In this document: positions 1 to 7,686 of the stretch, piece after piece | Layout: every line of letters begins with the position of its first letter | Position numbering within the stretch: position 1 is the first letter of the stretch | The notes under the pieces: model-generated | Databases searched by the model: none | Told to the model about the DNA's origin: nothing | What the model saw: only the letters and a program-made list of their open reading frames with translations | NCBI GenBank assembly: GCA_023818785.1 | Contig: JAMWCO010000030.1 | Coordinates: forward strand, 1-13,042 | Reading direction: 5' to 3' | Source of the DNA: Candidatus Omnitrophota bacterium | Lineage (GTDB): Bacteria; Ratteibacteria; UBA8468; B48-G9; JAFGKM01 | DNA: 13,042 bases | Program-made: the position numbers and the translations under genes

Positions 1-30
1 ATTATATAGTCAGCTTTCTTTGTTTTGGGA

Positions 31-53
31 TAGATTGATTATACATCAATCTA
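31..53. repeat. Perfect 9-bp inverted repeat with 5-nt spacer
   Basis: TAGATTGAT at 31-39 is exactly reverse-complemented at 45-53, with TATAC between. It lies about 40 nt past the 3' end of the transposase remnant on the minus strand. Neither side has a run of T, so an intrinsic terminator is not supported. It could be a subterminal repeat of the element that left the transposase stump, or an operator for a gene outside the window. The arms and spacing are seen directly; any function is a guess. Confidence 0.5.
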
Positions 54-93
54 AGCCCTTGAGGGTAGCCTTTTCATAATATCATTAATTTTT

Positions 94-339
94 CTACACG
101 AAAATCTCTTCTTTTCCCAATTTCCTTTTCTCATATAACCTCTTCCTTCTCACTACCTCAAATAATTCTTCCTGCAATTGGTTAACCTCCCCCCTTAATT
201 TTTCTGGATTTAAACTTTTATATATCCTCTCCAATTCCCTCTTTTTACTCTCTTCAATTTCACCACATCCCATCACCCTTTGATAAGGTGTCTTTGAAAC
301 ATCATATCTCTGAAGAAGTTGAGAAAAAATTAGCAGCAA
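94..339 (-). pseudogene. C-terminal remnant of a DDE (integrase-type) transposase
   Basis: The readable tail contains RYDVSKTPYQRV, then a helix ending KSLNPEKLRGEVNQLQEEL. From memory, the layout KTPYQR, then about 20 residues, then LNP.xLR.xI..LQ..L, is typical of the extreme C-terminus of rve-domain transposases that carry out cut-and-paste of insertion sequences. The DDE catalytic core is missing. The frame stays open only to a TAA at 421-423, and the residues between there and about 312 (hydrophobic, Ser/Phe-rich) do not look like this family, so the break is probably near 305-315. The only possible start is a TTG at 337-339 without a ribosome binding site. It is therefore treated as a dead fragment marking an old insertion or deletion next to the kinase promoter. 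Confidence 0.6.
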
Positions 340-432
340 AGAAAAACAGGATAAAATAGTTAAAGTATGTGTAAAATTGAATCTATGAGAAGATGAAAAA
401 ATGTTAACAATGTATTCAACTTATACAAACTC

Positions 433-461
433 TTGACATTTTTTATTTTTTGTGAATAAAT
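433..461 (+). promoter_or_regulatory. Putative sigma70-type promoter for the ROK kinase-fmt pair
   Basis: A consensus TTGACA -35 box is at 433-438. With a 17-bp spacer the -10 hexamer is ATAAAT at 456-461, preceded by TGTGA. The start codon lies about 20 nt downstream, so the 5' leader would be very short. The -35 match is perfect and the -10 only fair. No operator is evident, although TGTTAACA at 402-409 just upstream is palindromic. Confidence 0.5.
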
Positions 462-479
462 AAGCAGAAAGGAGAAAAG

Positions 480-1418
480 ATGAAAAGAGCGATTGGTATT
501 GATTTAGGTGGGACTTATATAAAAGCAGGACTTGTAAATGAAAATGGTGAAATTTTAAAAAAAGAACAATTTCCAACACTTGCAGAAAAAAATGATAGAG
601 ATATTGTTCTATCTCAAATTGAAAAAAGTATAATATTTGCTTATGAACCAGATATTGAAGGTATAGGAATTGGAACTCCAGGAGTTGTTGATGACCAAGG
701 AATTGTTTATGAAGCACCAAATCTTCCTGACTGGGATAATTTAAATTTAAAGAAAATATTTGAAGAAAAATTTAAAAAGAAAGTTGTTGTTGAAAATGAT
801 GTAAATACTATTGCATGGGGAGAATATCTTTTTGGAGCAGGTAAAGGAAGCAAAACTATGATATGTATAACTCTTGGAACTGGTCTTGGTGGTGGAATAG
901 TTAAAGATGGAAAACTTTTAAGAGGTGGTAAATATTCAGCAGTAGAAATAGGTCATATTCCAATTGATTATAAAGGTCCTAAATGTAAATGTGGGAATAT
1001 TGGATGTATTGAAAGATTTGTTGGTAGGGATTATATTGTTGAAAGAGCAATAAAAGGGATAAAAAAAGGAGAAAAAACAAAGATATATGAACTTGTAAAT
1101 GGAGATTTAAACAAAATAACACCAAAAATAATTTCTGATGCATATAAACTTGGAGATAAATTTGCTGAAAGTATATGGATAGATGTTGGAATTTGTCTTG
1201 GAGCAATGTTTTCAGGTCTTGTCAATCTTTTAAATCCAGATATTATTGTGATTGGTGGTGGAATAGCACAGGCAGGTAAAATATTATTTGATACAATTGA
1301 AAAAACAATTAAAGAAAGAGCAATGAAGATATTGACAAAAAATTTAAAAGTTGTTCCTTCTGGACTTGGAGTTGATTCAGGGATAGTTTCTTCTGCTTCT
1401 TTAATTTTTCAAAAATGA
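480..1418 (+). CDS. ROK-family sugar kinase (glucokinase-like)
   Basis: This is a cytoplasmic ATP-dependent hexose kinase, probably phosphorylating glucose or a related sugar for glycolysis. The 312-residue protein is full length for kinase-type ROK members and has no N-terminal helix-turn-helix, so it is not a NagC/XylR-type repressor. Seen in order: the phosphate-binding IGIDLGGTYIKAG (residues 5-17), GIGIGTPG (61-68), the catalytic aspartate in ENDVN (D107), the TLGTGLGGG glycine loop (131-139), and the ROK zinc site formed by H159 (EIGH) with C169, C171 and C176 in CKCGNIGCIE. Start ATG 480 is supported by AAAGGAG at 468-474, five nucleotides upstream. The stop codon overlaps the fmt start as ATGA, implying translational coupling. 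Sugar specificity cannot be read from the sequence; fructokinase, N-acetylmannosamine kinase or allokinase activity remains possible. Confidence 0.9.
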   Translation: MKRAIGIDLGGTYIKAGLVNENGEILKKEQFPTLAEKNDRDIVLSQIEKSIIFAYEPDIEGIGIGTPGVVDDQGIVYEAPNLPDWDNLNLKKIFEEKFKKKVVVENDVNTIAWGEYLFGAGKGSKTMICITLGTGLGGGIVKDGKLLRGGKYSAVEIGHIPIDYKGPKCKCGNIGCIERFVGRDYIVERAIKGIKKGEKTKIYELVNGDLNKITPKIISDAYKLGDKFAESIWIDVGICLGAMFSGLVNLLNPDIIVIGGGIAQAGKILFDTIEKTIKERAMKILTKNLKVVPSGLGVDSGIVSSASLIFQK

Positions 1419-2362
1419 GAATATTATTTTTTGGGAGCGATATTTTTGGTATTCCTTCTCTTGAGGCATTAAAAAAAAGAAATTTTGAAATTGTTGGTGT
1501 AGTAACTGCCCTTGATAAGCCAAAGGGGAGAGGGCTTAAAATATCTCCTTCTCCAATAAAAGAATGGGCGACTATGAATGGAATAAATATTTATCAACCA
1601 GAAAAATTTGATGAAGAATTTATATGTAAGATAAAAAAAATAGCACCTGATTTAATAATTTTGATTTCCTATGGTAAAATTCTTCCCTATTCAATTTTAA
1701 TTATACCTAAAATCGCTTCTATAAATCTCCACCCTTCCCTTTTACCAAAATATAGAGGTCCAGCACCGATTGAATGGGCAATAATAAATGGAGAGACAAA
1801 AACAGGAATAACCTTAATAAAAATGGATGAAAAAGTTGATACAGGAGAAATAATAATACAGAAAGAAGTTGAAATACTACCTATTGATAATGGTTTTACA
1901 TTAAAAAATAAACTTTCTATGATTTCTGCTCAACTTTTAATTGAAGGAATAGATAGGATAAAAAGAAATGAAAAAACATATCCTCAAATAGGAGTACCAT
2001 CTTATGCCCCAAAACTAAAAAAGGAAGATGGACTTATAAATTGGGGAAATACATCAGAAAAAATACATAATCTTGTTAGAGGAGTTATTATCTGGCCAAC
2101 TGCATATACTTATCTAAAAATAAATTCAACAAAAAAACTTATCAAGATATATAAAACAGAAATAGGAGAAAACAAAGGAGTTTTTGGGAATCCCGGAGAA
2201 ATTATAAAAATAGAAAAAGATTATATTGAAGTTTCATGTGGAAATGGAACAATAAAAATAAAAGAATTAAAAATAGAAGGGAAGAATAGAATGAATATCT
2301 CTCAATTTTTGTGTGGATATAAACAATATCTTATTCCTTCTCCTTACTTTTTTTCTGAATAA
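1415..2362 (+). CDS. fmt: Methionyl-tRNA formyltransferase
   Basis: This enzyme transfers a formyl group from 10-formyl-tetrahydrofolate to initiator Met-tRNA in the cytoplasm, before translation initiation. At 315 residues it has normal family length. The N-terminal Rossmann domain starts RILFFGSDIFGIPSLEAL. The loop DKPKGRGLKISPSPIK (34-49) matches the family tRNA-contact region. The catalytic segment reads NLHPSLLPKYRGPAP with N104 and H106, followed by D142 in VDTGEI. The C-terminal OB-like domain begins around YAPKLKKEDGLINW (197-210). The start ATG lies inside the stop of the kinase gene (ATGA) and has no Shine-Dalgarno of its own, so translation probably depends on the upstream gene. 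The usual partner def (peptide deformylase) is not in the window. Confidence 0.95.
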   Translation: MRILFFGSDIFGIPSLEALKKRNFEIVGVVTALDKPKGRGLKISPSPIKEWATMNGINIYQPEKFDEEFICKIKKIAPDLIILISYGKILPYSILIIPKIASINLHPSLLPKYRGPAPIEWAIINGETKTGITLIKMDEKVDTGEIIIQKEVEILPIDNGFTLKNKLSMISAQLLIEGIDRIKRNEKTYPQIGVPSYAPKLKKEDGLINWGNTSEKIHNLVRGVIIWPTAYTYLKINSTKKLIKIYKTEIGENKGVFGNPGEIIKIEKDYIEVSCGNGTIKIKELKIEGKNRMNISQFLCGYKQYLIPSPYFFSE

Positions 2363-2412
2363 AAAATATCTTTAGAAATAAATTTTTACCAAAAATCATT
2401 ACAAATAAAGTT

Positions 2413-2441
2413 TTTACAAATCTAAGGTAATATAGTAAAAT
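2413..2441 (+). promoter_or_regulatory. Putative sigma70-type promoter for the DHS-like gene
   Basis: TTTACA at 2413-2418 and TAAAAT at 2436-2441 are separated by exactly 17 bp in the 113-bp gap between fmt and the next gene. No hairpin plus T-run terminator is visible after fmt at 2362, so read-through from the upstream operon is also possible. Confidence 0.55.
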
Positions 2442-2475
2442 TAATTAAATAGGAAAATGTATAAAAGGAGGAAGG

Positions 2476-3495
2476 ATGAAAGAAGAAAAGAAGGAATATT
2501 TGAAAACTCCTATTGAACATATAGATATAAAAAAAATAGATGCAGTCCCAATAATTGAAATGTATTCAAAAATGGCTTTTTCAGCAAGAAGTCTTGCTTA
2601 TGGAGCATTTATTTATGAGAAGATGCTAAAAGATGAAGATATTACTGTAATTTTAACCCTTGCAGGCTCTCTTTTTAGTGCAGGGCTAAAAAAAGTTGTA
2701 TGTGATTTAGTAAGAAATAATCTTGTAGATGTGATTGTTTCTTCAGGAGCAATAATAGTTGATCAGGACTTTTTTGAAGCACTTGGTTTTAGACATTATA
2801 TAGGAAGTGTAGATGTTGATGATAGAAAATTAAACAAATTACATATAGATAGAATTTATGATACATTTATTGATGAAGATGAGTTAAGAATATGTGATAT
2901 GACTATTGCAGAGATTGCAGAAAAACTTGAACCAAGGACTTATTCTTCAAGAGAATTTATATTGGAAATGGGAAAATATTTGAAAGAAAATGGGATAAAG
3001 ACAGATGATTCAGTTATTCTTTCTTGCTATGAAAAAAATGTTCCCATATTTGTTCCTGCATTTTCTGATTGTTCTGCTGGATTTGGTCTTGTTTATCACC
3101 AGGTTAAAAATCCAGAAAGACATTTAAGTATTGATTCTGTAAAGGATTTTAAAGAACTTACTCAATTAAAAATTGCAGCAAAACAAACAGGTGTTGTAAT
3201 GATAGGAGGAGGTGTCCCTAAAAACTTTACTCAGGATGTTGTTGTTTGTGCAGATGTTCTTGGTGAAAATATTCCAATGCATAAATATGCAATTCAAATA
3301 ACAGTTGCAGATGTAAGAGATGGAGCACTTTCTGGTTCAACATTAAAAGAGGCACACTCCTGGGGTAAAGTAGATTTTCCAAATACAGAGATGATATACT
3401 GTGAAGCAACAATTGCATTTCCAATAATATCTGCTTATGTATATCAAAAAGTCAAAGATAGAAAACCAAAAAACTGGGCTAATTTATTTAAGTGA
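2476..3495 (+). CDS. Bacterial deoxyhypusine-synthase-like protein
   Basis: Members of this fold are NAD-dependent aminobutyl transferases. In eukaryotes and archaea they take the aminobutyl group from spermidine and put it on the translation factor eIF5A/aIF5A. Bacteria lack that factor, so the acceptor here is unknown; a polyamine acceptor (homospermidine-type chemistry) is a reasonable inference. The 339-residue protein aligns by eye to its end with human DHS. The catalytic lysine is kept in SWGK (K298), together with the neighbouring W296 and E292 and the GGGVPK glycine turn (244-249). Three positions facing spermidine in the human enzyme differ: the histidine base becomes N250 (PKNFTQ), D243 becomes F203 and D316 becomes L285. 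The start is fixed by a strong AAAGGAGG ending 4 nt before the ATG. The gene has its own promoter and converges on the minus-strand operon. Confidence 0.88.
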   Translation: MKEEKKEYLKTPIEHIDIKKIDAVPIIEMYSKMAFSARSLAYGAFIYEKMLKDEDITVILTLAGSLFSAGLKKVVCDLVRNNLVDVIVSSGAIIVDQDFFEALGFRHYIGSVDVDDRKLNKLHIDRIYDTFIDEDELRICDMTIAEIAEKLEPRTYSSREFILEMGKYLKENGIKTDDSVILSCYEKNVPIFVPAFSDCSAGFGLVYHQVKNPERHLSIDSVKDFKELTQLKIAAKQTGVVMIGGGVPKNFTQDVVVCADVLGENIPMHKYAIQITVADVRDGALSGSTLKEAHSWGKVDFPNTEMIYCEATIAFPIISAYVYQKVKDRKPKNWANLFK

Positions 3496-3520
3496 AAAGG
3501 ATTTTGGTAATTGGAAAGAA

Positions 3521-4384
3521 TTAAAAGTTCTCCTTTAATCTATTTTTATATATGGAATGAAATTTAAACCAATTATTTTTATTTATATTAAGGACTTCAT
3601 AATTACTACCTATTTCAAATATAACTGGATTTTTAAAATTTATCTCCTCAAGTCCTTTAATAATTTTCATCCAGTTTATATTCCCTATTCCACATGGCTG
3701 ATGAAGGTCATTTATTGAATTATCATCTTTTATATAACCAAAATTATCATGAAAATGTGTCTCAAAGAGTTTATCTCTACATTTTAATATAAAGTGATAT
3801 AAATCAATACCTGCAATGTTTGCATGTCCTGAATCAAAACATATGCCAATATTATCTTTTTTTACTTCTTTTATTATATTAAGTATATCTTCAAAGTTTG
3901 TTGAAAAATCACAAAGACATTTAGGTGGTAAATTTTCAATTGTTAAAGATAAATTATAATTTTTTGCCTTTTCACATAAAATATTTAATATTTCAATGTT
4001 CATATTTCTATAATCATCTTTTTTAATATCTTTTCTTCTTAAATAAGTTTCAAAATTAAAATCCTCTTTTGGTTGGATATCTATAGGAAGTCCAAAATGA
4101 TAAGTTAAATATTTAACATCAAGTATTTTTGCTTTTTCAAAAAAATTTTCCTGAAGAGAAATAAAATCATCTATTTTTCTAATATCTTCTGGGAAAGTCC
4201 ATAAATTATGTAATGAAAAAGGGATAAGTTCAAAATCTTTAATTAATTTAAATATATCTTCCAATTGCCTATTTTTTGTATCTATTAAAAAATCGCCATC
4301 AAAATAAACATATTTATAACCATTTTCTTTTAAATTTTTAACTTCTTCAAAATAATTTCTAAAACTTATATTTGAGCCAATCAT
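3521..4384 (-). CDS. Sugar phosphate isomerase/epimerase-like TIM barrel protein (AP-endonuclease-2 fold)
   Basis: This belongs to the xylose-isomerase-like TIM-barrel superfamily, which uses a divalent metal to isomerise or epimerise sugars, keto-sugars or inositols. Candidate metal ligands sit at the ends of the expected strands: E150 (SLTIENLP), D184 with H187 (CFDSGHAN), H210 and H212 (THFHDN) and E257 (VIFEIG). The segment DLHQPCGIGNINW matches the family DxHxxxGxGxIdW motif. At 287 residues it is full length and has no signal peptide, so it is probably cytoplasmic. It is the last gene of the minus-strand operon and starts 2 nt after the stop of the metallophosphoesterase with no clear Shine-Dalgarno, so it is likely coupled. 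A decayed paralogue lies upstream in the same operon. The exact substrate cannot be deduced. Confidence 0.82.
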   Translation of the reverse strand: MIGSNISFRNYFEEVKNLKENGYKYVYFDGDFLIDTKNRQLEDIFKLIKDFELIPFSLHNLWTFPEDIRKIDDFISLQENFFEKAKILDVKYLTYHFGLPIDIQPKEDFNFETYLRRKDIKKDDYRNMNIEILNILCEKAKNYNLSLTIENLPPKCLCDFSTNFEDILNIIKEVKKDNIGICFDSGHANIAGIDLYHFILKCRDKLFETHFHDNFGYIKDDNSINDLHQPCGIGNINWMKIIKGLEEINFKNPVIFEIGSNYEVLNINKNNWFKFHSIYKNRLKENF

Positions 4385-4386
4385 TT

Positions 4387-5292
4387 CTATATTTTAAACT
4401 CTTTTATAAATTCATTTTTAATCCATTCAAAAATTTTTAATTTTATCTTTTTATTTTTTTCAATTATAAGTGATGAGAATTCATTATATCTTTTTGGTAT
4501 TATATCATTTAAATCTCTCCTTGAAAATCTCCATGTAGGTGGGCAGTTTACTTGATATAAATTTTTATTTAATTTTCTAATTAAACTCATTGGATGATTA
4601 TAATTTAAATGAATGTGCCCAGAAAACCAATAAATAGGTATTTTCAATTTTTCAATTTTTTTAATTAAATTTTCTGATAAATATATAAATGGGTCTCCTT
4701 GGTCTGTATAATACTTGAATGTTGGTATTTCACTCCCTTTTAAAGGTGCATGACAGAAAATAAAAATGTATTTTAAATTGTCTAATTTTTCAAAAATCTC
4801 TTCAAGAAACTTTTCACAATTTTCTGGAAGTATTTCTATCTTTTCACTCTCTGCTTTTCCTATTGTTAAAAAAATATATAAAATTTCATCAACTTTTTCA
4901 TACCAGTATTTTTCTTTCAAGTTGAAAAAATTATAAAATCTTTCAAGTTGTATTCCCCTTTTGTTCTTATCATTCGCTTTCCACATTCTCCCATAATTTT
5001 TATCATCATATTCAACAACTTCAAACATAAACTCATGATTACCATTTATTGCTGTATATGGCTTTCCCATTTTTTTTATGAATTCATTTAAAATCTCATA
5101 TTCCCTATCATTTCCATAACATGCAACATTATCTCCAAGTAATATAATATAATCAATTGATTTAAATATATCTGAATTTAAGATAATTTCTTTTAACTCC
5201 ATATCTATTGGAATATGTAAATCAGGCAAGACTAAAATTTTATATTCTTCTTTCAAAATACCTATTTGTGAAGGTAAAATTTCTGCTCTCAT
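4387..5292 (-). CDS. Calcineurin-like metallophosphoesterase
   Basis: This is a binuclear-metal phosphoesterase; the substrate (phosphodiester, sugar phosphate or nucleotide) is unknown. With the start chosen here the protein is 301 residues and carries the full motif set: DLH (D24, H26), GDN (53-55), GNHE (84-87), H171 in CHAP and GHIH (225-228). The frame is open to an ATG at 5364, but that would run 24 codons over the end of the PHP gene. The ATG at 5290-5292 instead forms an ATGA overlap with the PHP gene stop, the same arrangement as elsewhere in the window, and the conserved fold starts soon after it. No signal peptide or membrane segment is seen, so it is probably cytoplasmic. It may handle a phosphorylated intermediate of the pathway encoded by this operon, which is inference. 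Confidence 0.85.
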   Translation of the reverse strand: MRAEILPSQIGILKEEYKILVLPDLHIPIDMELKEIILNSDIFKSIDYIILLGDNVACYGNDREYEILNEFIKKMGKPYTAINGNHEFMFEVVEYDDKNYGRMWKANDKNKRGIQLERFYNFFNLKEKYWYEKVDEILYIFLTIGKAESEKIEILPENCEKFLEEIFEKLDNLKYIFIFCHAPLKGSEIPTFKYYTDQGDPFIYLSENLIKKIEKLKIPIYWFSGHIHLNYNHPMSLIRKLNKNLYQVNCPPTWRFSRRDLNDIIPKRYNEFSSLIIEKNKKIKLKIFEWIKNEFIKEFKI

Positions 5293-7172
5293 TTTATCAA
5301 TGTAACTGTATGAGCATTTTTCATACTTTTTCTTACGCCAATATTTTCTCCAAAATAAAACCATTTTCTATTCATTATAATCCCATCATTATCAAAAACA
5401 ATTATAGAAAATAAGAATCTTTTATTTTCTATTGGTTTAAATTCTTTAAAAAACTTCCAAGGCATTTTAAGTTTATAAATTGTTTTTTTATTTTCTTCAT
5501 CCCTTATAACATCAAGAGTCCCTTCTTTAAATAATTTTCTTGTCTGCCCTATTTTCCCATATTCATTCCAAATAAAAATCTCATTTCCTTTATCTGTTTT
5601 TGAAATTATAAGTTCATAATTAAAACCATAAGCATCAATTTTTCTTAAAAATGGGCCAAAAGCAAACTGAATTGAATCACCCCAGAATGTTTCCCAATTG
5701 CTCCATTTCTGATAAAAAATATCATCAATTATTTCTGCATATAAATAAAAATACTTCTCATCCCAGTAAAGATTCATTTCTCCAGAAAAATCATTTATAC
5801 CGTGCCAGGTTTCAAAATTATATATATTTTCTTTAATTATTTTTATAGATGTATTTCTATCAATTTCCCAAGGATTTTTTGTATATTTACAAACACAAAA
5901 TGCAATTTTAAAAGGATATACAATATCAAAATTTTGTAAATTTAATTTTATTTTTGCGTCATATTCAATCCCAAAGTCATTGATTTTAACTGGTATTAAA
6001 AGTTTTTTTATCTTATTCACACATAAAGAATATTCTTTCTTTTCTTTCTCAAACACTAAAATTAGATTTCCTTTTTTCTTATCCTTTGTTCTATTTTTAA
6101 TAATAACTTCAATAAATGGAACATATCTATCTTTAATTTTTTTTACGATTGAATTTATTTTTGTAGAAAGAGGTGTTTTTACATAAATTCCATAAAATAA
6201 TGTTTTTTCATCTTTCATAGTTAAAGGAATATAATAATTTTCTCTATTTAATATCTGATTTATTCTTATTCTATTCAATTTCTTTACTTTTTTTGTTTCA
6301 AAAAGGGAATCTGAAGGAATAATGAAATATTTAATTTTTTTTGATTTTTCAAATAAAATTTCTCCAAATTCTCCAACAAAAACATTTCCTCTTATTTTAA
6401 TCTCACCCCTTTTCTTTTGTTCTTCTTTAATTTTTTTTATAAAATCATTAAAAATTAAAAATTTTATTATTTCTTTATCTCCTATAAATTCAAAAGTTTC
6501 AATATTAAAAGAGACAGAAAGAGAATTTTTAATAGAATTTATTATACTCTCTTCACTTAAATCATCTGAAATAACACAACTGGCATATTTACTACAAGGT
6601 ATTATGTGTTGAAAAGTATTAAATTTATTAAAAAGATAAAAAGGGTATCTAATAAATGGTTTACAACAATGTATATCAAATCCACCAACAACAGATATTT
6701 TAACATTATTTTTTTCAAATATTTTATAAACTTCTCCACTTTCTGGTTGAATTCCATCTATCAAATTTTCTTTGTATAAATTTAAAAGTGGTTGATAAGT
6801 TCCATCAAATGAATCTTTCCAATTTTTAGCCGGATGAGCAAATATTATAAGTTTTGACTTTTCTCTTAAAAAATTATATGGATTATTAATAGGAATTTTA
6901 TCAATATAACTCTCAAATTTTTCATCAATCCATAAAATTATATGTGCATTCTCATTGGCTAATTCTTTCCCAGGGAATACTTTAAATGGGATTTCATAAA
7001 TTTTACAGAAATTATCCATCTTTTTACTTTCTTTATATCCATCACATAAAAGAACAAAATCATAACCTAAATTATACATTCCAGAAATAAATAAAGTTGG
7101 ATTCTCTTTATCCCAATACCAATGAGTATGAAAATCTCCTATAAATATTTTTTTATCTTTTATTTCTATCAT
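5289..7172 (-). CDS. PHP-domain metallohydrolase fused to a C-terminal CBM9-like domain
   Basis: The N-terminal 220 residues form a PHP (polymerase and histidinol phosphatase) metal-dependent hydrolase domain: HxH in GDFHTHW (H15, H17), D44 in LLCDG, E70 in PGKE, H77, H113 in FAHPA, and DxH in GGFDIH (D166, H168). Residues about 250-425 are beta-rich and Lys-rich and I do not recognise them. Residues about 430-627 resemble the carbohydrate-binding family 9 / DOMON-like fold: NPWEIDRN, YWDEKYFYLYAEIIDD, FWGDSIQFAF and KMPWKFFKEF follow the usual CBM9 order. No signal peptide is visible, which is unusual for a CBM9-type domain and suggests a cytoplasmic role or an unseen export route. The start ATG overlaps an out-of-frame relic stop of the upstream pseudogene (ATGA), and the stop overlaps the next start. 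The PHP domain could be a phosphoesterase or another metal hydrolase; the reaction is not predictable. Confidence 0.75.
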   Translation of the reverse strand: MIEIKDKKIFIGDFHTHWYWDKENPTLFISGMYNLGYDFVLLCDGYKESKKMDNFCKIYEIPFKVFPGKELANENAHIILWIDEKFESYIDKIPINNPYNFLREKSKLIIFAHPAKNWKDSFDGTYQPLLNLYKENLIDGIQPESGEVYKIFEKNNVKISVVGGFDIHCCKPFIRYPFYLFNKFNTFQHIIPCSKYASCVISDDLSEESIINSIKNSLSVSFNIETFEFIGDKEIIKFLIFNDFIKKIKEEQKKRGEIKIRGNVFVGEFGEILFEKSKKIKYFIIPSDSLFETKKVKKLNRIRINQILNRENYYIPLTMKDEKTLFYGIYVKTPLSTKINSIVKKIKDRYVPFIEVIIKNRTKDKKKGNLILVFEKEKKEYSLCVNKIKKLLIPVKINDFGIEYDAKIKLNLQNFDIVYPFKIAFCVCKYTKNPWEIDRNTSIKIIKENIYNFETWHGINDFSGEMNLYWDEKYFYLYAEIIDDIFYQKWSNWETFWGDSIQFAFGPFLRKIDAYGFNYELIISKTDKGNEIFIWNEYGKIGQTRKLFKEGTLDVIRDEENKKTIYKLKMPWKFFKEFKPIENKRFLFSIIVFDNDGIIMNRKWFYFGENIGVRKSMKNAHTVTLIK

Positions 7173-7680
7173 TTTATCTTTTCTATTAAATAATTCCCAT
7201 CAAAATTTATATCTTTATATGTGTTGCATATATCTTTTCTTTTGCTGTTTTTATAAATTCATTAATGTTAACCTTCCCAACATTTGCATGACTTGTATCA
7301 AAACATATTCCTTTTATTCCTCCTGGATGGACAACAATACATTCTATCCCAGAAATTTTACACCACTCAATATATTTAATAATACAATTTACTTCTCTTT
7401 CCCTTATTTCTTTTCTTCTATCTGCAAAATCAACCAATCTTTCAAGAATTTCTTTTTTAGGGTCTTCATAAAGAGAACATATAGGACCATGAACCTGATA
7501 TATGTTTATACAAATTTTTTCTTTTATATCAATCAATTTATCCAATTCTATTTTCTCAAATATATATGCAGCATGAGAATCTGATAAATCTGAATAATTA
7601 AATCCTGTATTTTTTATTTTTTCTAATGCTTTTTCAAATGGTAAATCATAATAAAAATTACTCCAGATTGATAATTCCAT
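7169..7680 (-). pseudogene. Decayed sugar phosphate isomerase/epimerase-like gene with two deletions
   Basis: The start ATG 7680 opens a 157-codon frame ending at TAA 7207-7209. Its N-terminus (SIWSNFYYDLPFEKALEKI, then QVHGP, then VVHPGG at 116-121) is normal for the xylose-isomerase-like TIM-barrel family. The frame then jumps straight to GICFDTSHANV (124-134). Compared with the intact paralogue at 3521-4384, about 78 residues are missing, including the strand with the first metal-binding Glu. After ATH (152-154) the frame ends IKI-stop, and the last ligand region is lost. In another frame the sequence continues KDINFDGNYLIEKIK-stop, whose TGA (7171-7169) overlaps the PHP start codon as ATGA. 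This looks like the original C-terminus, stranded by a second, frame-changing deletion. Two of the four usual metal ligands remain (D128, H154), so activity is unlikely. Confidence 0.75.
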
Positions 7681-7686
7681 TTCTTT

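Noticed and set aside
421..720. Minus-strand open frame opposite the start of the ROK kinase gene.
   Set aside because: It lies mostly antisense to a well-supported kinase and encodes a low-complexity Leu/Phe/His/Gln-rich string with no family resemblance; a shadow frame. Similar frames opposite the other genes were also dropped.
3496..3536. Possible bidirectional terminator between the convergent genes (AAAGGA at 3496-3501 with TCCTTT at 3531-3536).
   Set aside because: The stem is only 6 bp with a loop of about 29 nt and no adjoining T-run on either strand, so it is not better than chance in AT-rich DNA.
5293..5364. A 24-codon N-terminal extension of the metallophosphoesterase starting at 5364.
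   Set aside because: It would overlap the PHP gene coding sequence, is Lys/Trp/Arg-rich and unlike the family, and the ATG at 5292 gives the ATGA junction seen at other gene borders.
7306..7320. Repeated GGAATA (minus strand) at the internal deletion point of the decayed isomerase as the cause of the deletion.
   Set aside because: Slippage between short repeats would normally leave one copy, whereas both copies are present; they may just be Gly-Ile codons.
7207..7680. Reading the 157-residue isomerase-like frame as a genuine small protein.
   Set aside because: It joins two distant parts of a TIM barrel directly, loses two metal ligands and leaves its original C-terminus in another frame, so decay is the simpler explanation.
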